A stretch of DNA of 64,000 nt, from the NCBI GenBank assembly GCA_015680685.1, contig MNCI01000651.1:358894-422893 (forward strand), written 5' to 3'. This document shows positions 59,139-64,000 of the stretch, in pieces; position 1 is the first letter of the stretch, and the number at the start of each line of letters is the position of its first letter. This DNA comes from Gnetum montanum (taxonomy: Eukaryota; Streptophyta; Gnetopsida; Gnetales; Gnetaceae). Both the position numbers and the translations under genes were made by a program. The notes under the pieces are model-generated. The model worked only from the letters and a program-made list of their open reading frames with translations. It was not told where the DNA came from and ran no database searches.

Positions 59139-61500
59139 ATGTCTCTTTCACAAGGAAGCAATAATGCATTGTATAGCAAATACATGCATTGGAGAACTAA
59201 TGAGATATATGTTGAATCAAATCGGAGTGACCAATCTTATGTAGGGGTTTCATATGTTCATGAAGGCAAACAATCCTAGAAGAGATGAAGTAAGTCCTAG
59301 ACTAGGGGAGGCCTCAAGGCCTAGAACCTCCTCAAAACTTGGAAAAGATAAATCAAGGGACTATGGGGAAGACCATAGAAGTCATGGCAATCCTTCTAGT
59401 TCCTCATCTTCCTCTTCCTCTTCAACATCTAGTTCTGAAAAAGATGAATGTAGATATAGAGACCAAGCTCATCATTGGTGTCAAAGTAAAAATAAAAATA
59501 GGAATTGAAACCATGGAAAAAATCAAAGATGTCAAAATAGACATAGGAAAAAATCATCAAAATCAAATGAATAGAAGTTTTCATCACAACATGTCTAATG
59601 ATGGTGAACCCTTGTTGGCCACTAGAAGCCTGAAGTAGACTATAGAGGTGGTTAAGATATCCCATAGGCATTGCAAGGAAAGTTGCCTACCCAAGCTTGA
59701 TATAAAGAATATTCCTAAATTTGCAGGAGGCTACAATTCAAATCCAAAACATCATATACAAGCCTTCCAAGATGCTTGTGCCTTCTACAACATTGAAAGT
59801 GGATGGAAAAAGCTTAAGATTTTTCCTAGGACACTATTCAATAGAGCCAAAGTGTGGTATAGATAGTTGAAACCAAATTCCATCCAATAGTGGTTCACAA
59901 TGTTGGAACTCTTCAACTAGAAATAACAAACTATGCAGGGGTGCCTAACTTAAGGGGGAAAATCCAAAGATGGAGATAAGAACAACATGAACCCTTGGAA
60001 ATGGCCTTAGATAGTTATTATTCTCTATTGAATAGATGCCTAGGCCATGGTTTCTCTAAGGAAAAGTGACTTTTAAACATCATTGATGGGCTTCGTAATG
60101 AAACAAAGAAGACCCTTGGGATGTATGCTCCAGGTCAATTATATGAGCTACGAATCCATCAAATCTGAGAGCTAATTGAGCATGTGGTAAAAGAAGAAAG
60201 AGAGCTATGCAAATGGGAGAATGTTGAGAAATATCACTAGGAACTAACTCTTCAAAAGGAAAAGGTCCATATCTAAGATAAGGAGAAAGGGGCTGCTTTG
60301 GATAAGGTGATTCCACAACGAACCTTAACAATACAAAATTCTATCGATGAACTTCAAGTAGAGTTTGATAGGATTTCATAGTTGATATATGAAAAAGTTA
60401 CAACTTTCATAGAAACTATAGAGGAGAAGGTAACACAAAATGAATCAAGTGATCACAACAAATAGAGGAAGTAGTACCAAGAAATAGGTAGGAACACTTA
60501 TTAGCAAACAAAGGAAATGGTTAAAGAAAGTGAGGCCATAGACTCAACCATGGATGAGGATGATGGATGTGACCTTTTCCTATATGACCATCCAAAGGCC
60601 TATTTCACAATTGTGTCACATCTACATCAGTATTGGGCTTTTGCATTAAATCCCAAATTCATACAAAAGCACATGCCCAGGAAATTTCCTTTTCCACATG
60701 GTAATTATAGATAATGCCACAAGCAATTGTGCTATACTAGGGGGACTTATTACCAACCTCAGCAGTGTCATCAACCACAGTGACAACCCATAGTCATGGG
60801 GGATGCCACCACCAAGCGAGCCCTACCCTTACTACTAACTAAAAACATATGGATATTATTTTCAACAACCTATTTCTCCCACTAGTTCTACAACCTCTAC
60901 TTCAAATTACTACTATCACTCTCCCAAGTACCATCAACCCATGACATTCCTTGAAGGATCACCACTTTTCACCTCTTACCATCCATTCTATCCTTTCTAT
61001 TCTCATACTCCACCTCATTACATGCCACTGATAGCAACACAAAAAGGTTCAACACCATAACATTAACAAATGTATGTCACTTGTGCTGCGAATGTGCATA
61101 GACATGTTGATACCAGTAGGTTTCCATCGCAAACTTGGAAACATATTTTCTCTTAAATCACTTTTAGGTGAAAGTTTAACACTCATGGACCTACCACATC
61201 ATCCGAACAAGCACAATTTCAATCTAGTGCAATGCCTTCCTTTTCACAACCAATGTCGTCTGCGCCTATGCAAGGGCCATCATCCATTGTTCCTCCAACA
61301 CCCAATAGAAACAATGAATCTAGTAGTGTCAAGAGACAAACAAATCCATGCATACAAAATCATGATCAAGGATGCAACTATGGGCTAGACATCTGTAACA
61401 TGGACACAACTCATACTCTGACCCACCATACATTTAACAACCAAGTGTGTGAACAACAACTTGTCTATGCAACTACCACTAAACCAAGAGACACCTAGTG
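59139..61500 (+). pseudogene. Athila-type gag relic, copy C
   Basis: It starts ATG at 59139 (MSLSQGSNNALYSKY). A Ser-rich, charged region at 59254-59508 includes a run of about ten serines and then SEKDECRYRDQAHH. Capsid text follows: NIPKFAGGYNSNPKHHIQAF, then DACAFYNIESGWKKLKIFP (59648-59866). A helical region comes next (YELRIHQI, HVVKEERELCKWE), then a knuckle-like DDGCDLFLYDHPKAYF with the second Cys lost, and a Tyr/Pro/Gln-rich tail with YYQPQQCHQPQ (60517-60860) and PMSSAPMQGPSS (61232-61498). At least ten stops are present. Order and content equal copy A's gag. Confidence 0.8.
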
Positions 61501-62640
61501 GCTCACAAATGAAAGGCTAACAATGTTTTATACATGCATGAAGCTTGCCTATCCACTTATTACTACTTGCCCTAGTTAAACACTTAGTCATGGGGGAAAC
61601 ACCCCATTATAACCTTCAAAATTAATAGGTGCTTTTCATCTTTTTGTTTTACAATTTTTTATCATTTTCTTATTTCTTGATATAATTTTTCCTATCATTT
61701 TCAGATTTTTCCACATTTTGTTTTCATTTCCTTTGTTAGTAATCTTTCTTATGAATAAAATGATCATGTAGCCCATTGAGGTGAGGTTTTCTCTATGTTG
61801 TCAAGTCATGAGGGACTGATTATTCAGATAGTGAGGCCATGTCATCCATCCACTCATTCCATTAATAAGAGGTTTTTACCCTGGTCATGATGATATTCTT
61901 TTTCATCATCAAACTAAAAATAAATTCATAATCATTATGCCTGAACCAAAAAGTGAAGAACCAAGGGTGAATGTGAAGGGTGTGACATCAAGGGGATTTT
62001 TAGATCCTCTTTGACCACTTCTATATGTTCTATCATGTTTCTTAGGTTGTAATTATATTCTTGTAGATCTAACAAAAAATGAGAGTGAGAGTAAAATAAA
62101 AAAGGTGCTCAATAAATTTCTGAGGATCCCACTGGAAAGACATGACCCATGCCTAAAGGTTGGTGGCTTCTCAAAATGTAAAAAACAAAAGGTACCATAA
62201 ATGAGCTCCTTCCTTGGAAAAAACACCAAGTGTTGTTTCTCCTTGCAACTATTGTAGTCTTATGATTGTCAACCGAAGTGATGAAATGATGCGATGTCAT
62301 TGAAATGTGGTCTAGACTTGGATTGAATCTTGATAAAAAGGGCTAATTATTTCTTAACCATTAATAACACACAAGGATTCATTATGCCTCTAGTAAGATA
62401 CCTCATGTCCTAATTTCTGCAATCCTTTCTATAGTCCATCTCATCTTGCTGTCCGTATGATCCTAACTTTTGGTTTTGTGTAACATAGAGTTATTTTCTC
62501 AAATTGGTGGTTTTAACATGTCTGTTTTATTTTCTTATAGACATTTTTAGGTGTGGTTATACAAGGGCATTATGGGCTGAAGCATACTTTGGGAAGGACC
62601 CACTTGTGTCACTATTGTAACTTATACTTATTTAACACAA
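61501..62640 (+). other. 3' tail of copy C
   Basis: Non-coding sequence joined directly to gag. It shares words with the tails of A and B in opposite orientation: CATGTCATCCATCCACTCATTCC (near 61840) against 28530 and 49140, and GGACCCACTTGTG (near 62597) against 27650 and 48350. Confidence 0.6.
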
Positions 62641-64000
62641 GCACATCATTTTTAATCTTCCATGTGCATAAATGTTATATTTCATGCTTTCCATTATCAT
62701 GTAATTGATCCATTCCAAACCATAGGTTTAATACCAATTTTCTTGCATATTCTAAAGCTTTTAATGTCAATGACTCCATATTTTAAACATGTCTAGTGCC
62801 TAAATATGATTTCTTACTTACCCTAGAACTATGGACTTAACCTAAACCTTCCAACCAACCCCAAAGCTTTTTTTCCATGCTAAGTACCCTCATTAAATGC
62901 AAATTCAAGCACCAATGTAATGCACTAATTTAATGTTTGGTACATCATGGTATATCTATTTTTAAACTTATGTATAATGTATCTTAGAAAAAATCCTTAT
63001 GTATTAGTAGGGCTTGATCCTTGGACCTCTTAGTACGTATATATGCCTTATCATGTCATGATGATATGCTTCTTAACATTTGGACCTTGGGACCCTTCTC
63101 TTATTACATATTTAGAAATATTATTATATATTCTTCCTTCTTATTATTTCTTGATATTTGCTAATACTTTATGCCTTTTGTAAAGGATGTGTTTAAAGGT
63201 CGTGGTAACCCATTTTTGGTATTTTATTTATGCTTAATTATTCATTTTTTATACTTTGTATTTTATATTATCCTAAGATTTTTGAAATAATGTAAGAATA
63301 TTGTAAAGAGGCATGTAAAATGACTATTTGGGATTTATTCTAATTATTCTCTTATTTTATCTTTGGGCATTAGGAATCCATTCCTAGGTGATGTGAGCTA
63401 CATTTAGTAGTTCTTCATGGCTTTAACCCATGGAAATAGCTACTTGTAGACCATTTAAATACTTTTGTGGCAACATGACTTGATCTTAAAATTAGATTAT
63501 TACTCTTAAAATTGGTCAAAGTTGGATTTGTACCTATAAATACCTAGTAAAGTTGGATCTCATGACATCAAGTATGCATTATTCTCTCTTTTATTCTCCT
63601 GCTCATGGCTAGGCATGATGAATATAATAGAGATTTTTAGATATAAACTTGTTGTTACTTGGAAAATCTTTATTCTTAGCTAATCTTTTAAGGTAGAGAA
63701 AATGTACTTTATTTCATCAAATTTTACAAACATATTTTCTTTTTTAAAATTGACTTTTATTTTATAAATTATTCACATATTGTCTTTGGTGTAATGCTCT
63801 TTTTACTGAAATTCACTATCTTTACCTATTTTTTCTTTTTATTAAAACTTCTTCTTTCTCTTAAATTATCTTATTCTAGTGGTGGTGGTAGTCGTAACAT
63901 CTTTGAACATTATGATCTAGGTTGCAATAGATCTAGGGAATGCAATGAAACTTACAACAAATTTTCCCAGTATTATGTAGATTGATGTGATACAAAAAAT
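62641..64000. other. Unassigned, possible further LTR
   Basis: T-rich sequence with a TATA-like CTATAAATACC near 63535 followed by pyrimidine-rich sequence. A GGTGGTGGTAGTCG run near 63881 is followed by a short open frame. This could be an LTR promoter and leader of another element, but no LTR boundary is clear. Confidence 0.3.

Larger units (their letters stand above)
58127..64000 (+). mobile_element. Athila-type element, copy C, gag without pol
   Basis: 5' LTR, primer site and a long gag are followed directly by sequence matching the 3' tails of copies A and B (from about 61640 to 62640). No protease, reverse transcriptase, RNase H or integrase motif occurs between. No 3' LTR starting TGATGAG was found before the window ends, so the right limit given here is the window edge and the true end is unknown. 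Structure suggests a gag-only, non-autonomous derivative. Confidence 0.7.

Overview
The window looks like nuclear DNA from a seed plant with a very large, repeat-rich genome. A gymnosperm such as a conifer is my inference, not proven. The sequence is AT-rich and mostly CpG-poor, and no reading frame is open for more than about 170 codons. Nearly everything recognisable is decayed LTR retrotransposon in nested layers. I see no intact gene, tRNA, rRNA or CRISPR array.

Left part (1-27 kb). One copia LTR family, marked by many copies of an AGACATCT/AGATGTCT octamer, occurs four times: a plus LTR cut by the window edge (1-765), a minus 5' LTR with a gag start (769-2109), a complete plus element with pol relics (6645-12924), and a complete minus element with no pol (18022-24622). 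The plus element sits inside a roughly 193-bp tandem repeat array (about 6.24-14.7 kb). The pol-less element sits inside the integrase of a plus-strand Ty3/gypsy element of the Tat type (15.5-25.5 kb). That Tat element has a second RNase H domain and an antisense reading frame downstream of integrase.

Middle and right part (27-64 kb). Three Ty3/gypsy copies of the Athila type share a tRNA-Asp-like primer site and LTRs bounded by TGATGA...: A (minus, 27.1-36.17 kb; gag, protease, RT, RNase H and integrase all visible, 3' LTR not found), B (minus, 46766-53742; complete ends with perfect ATGAT duplications but two large internal deletions), and C (plus, from 58127; gag followed directly by the 3' tail, with no pol). 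A further LTR start of similar design (42688) has a CpG-rich, palindromic U3. A fifth LTR family, E, occurs as two divergent copies (38.47-39.62 kb minus and 55.59-56.82 kb plus) around about 16 kb. That interval holds the only host-like DNA: GC-richer stretches at 39.6-41.4 and 54.6-55.2 kb, a leucine-rich-repeat fragment of a resistance-type gene (41.4-41.65 kb, minus), and a hAT-like transposase relic (44.0-45.3 kb, minus).

The elements do not work together as a pathway. The relationships that matter are nesting order and probable autonomous/non-autonomous partnership: the copia pair shares LTR, primer site and purine tract, while the copy at 18022-24622 replaces pol with an uncharacterised reading frame. 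The best candidates for something little described are that pol-less copia element, the 193-bp array with its palindromic core, and the CpG-rich palindromic U3 at 42.7 kb.
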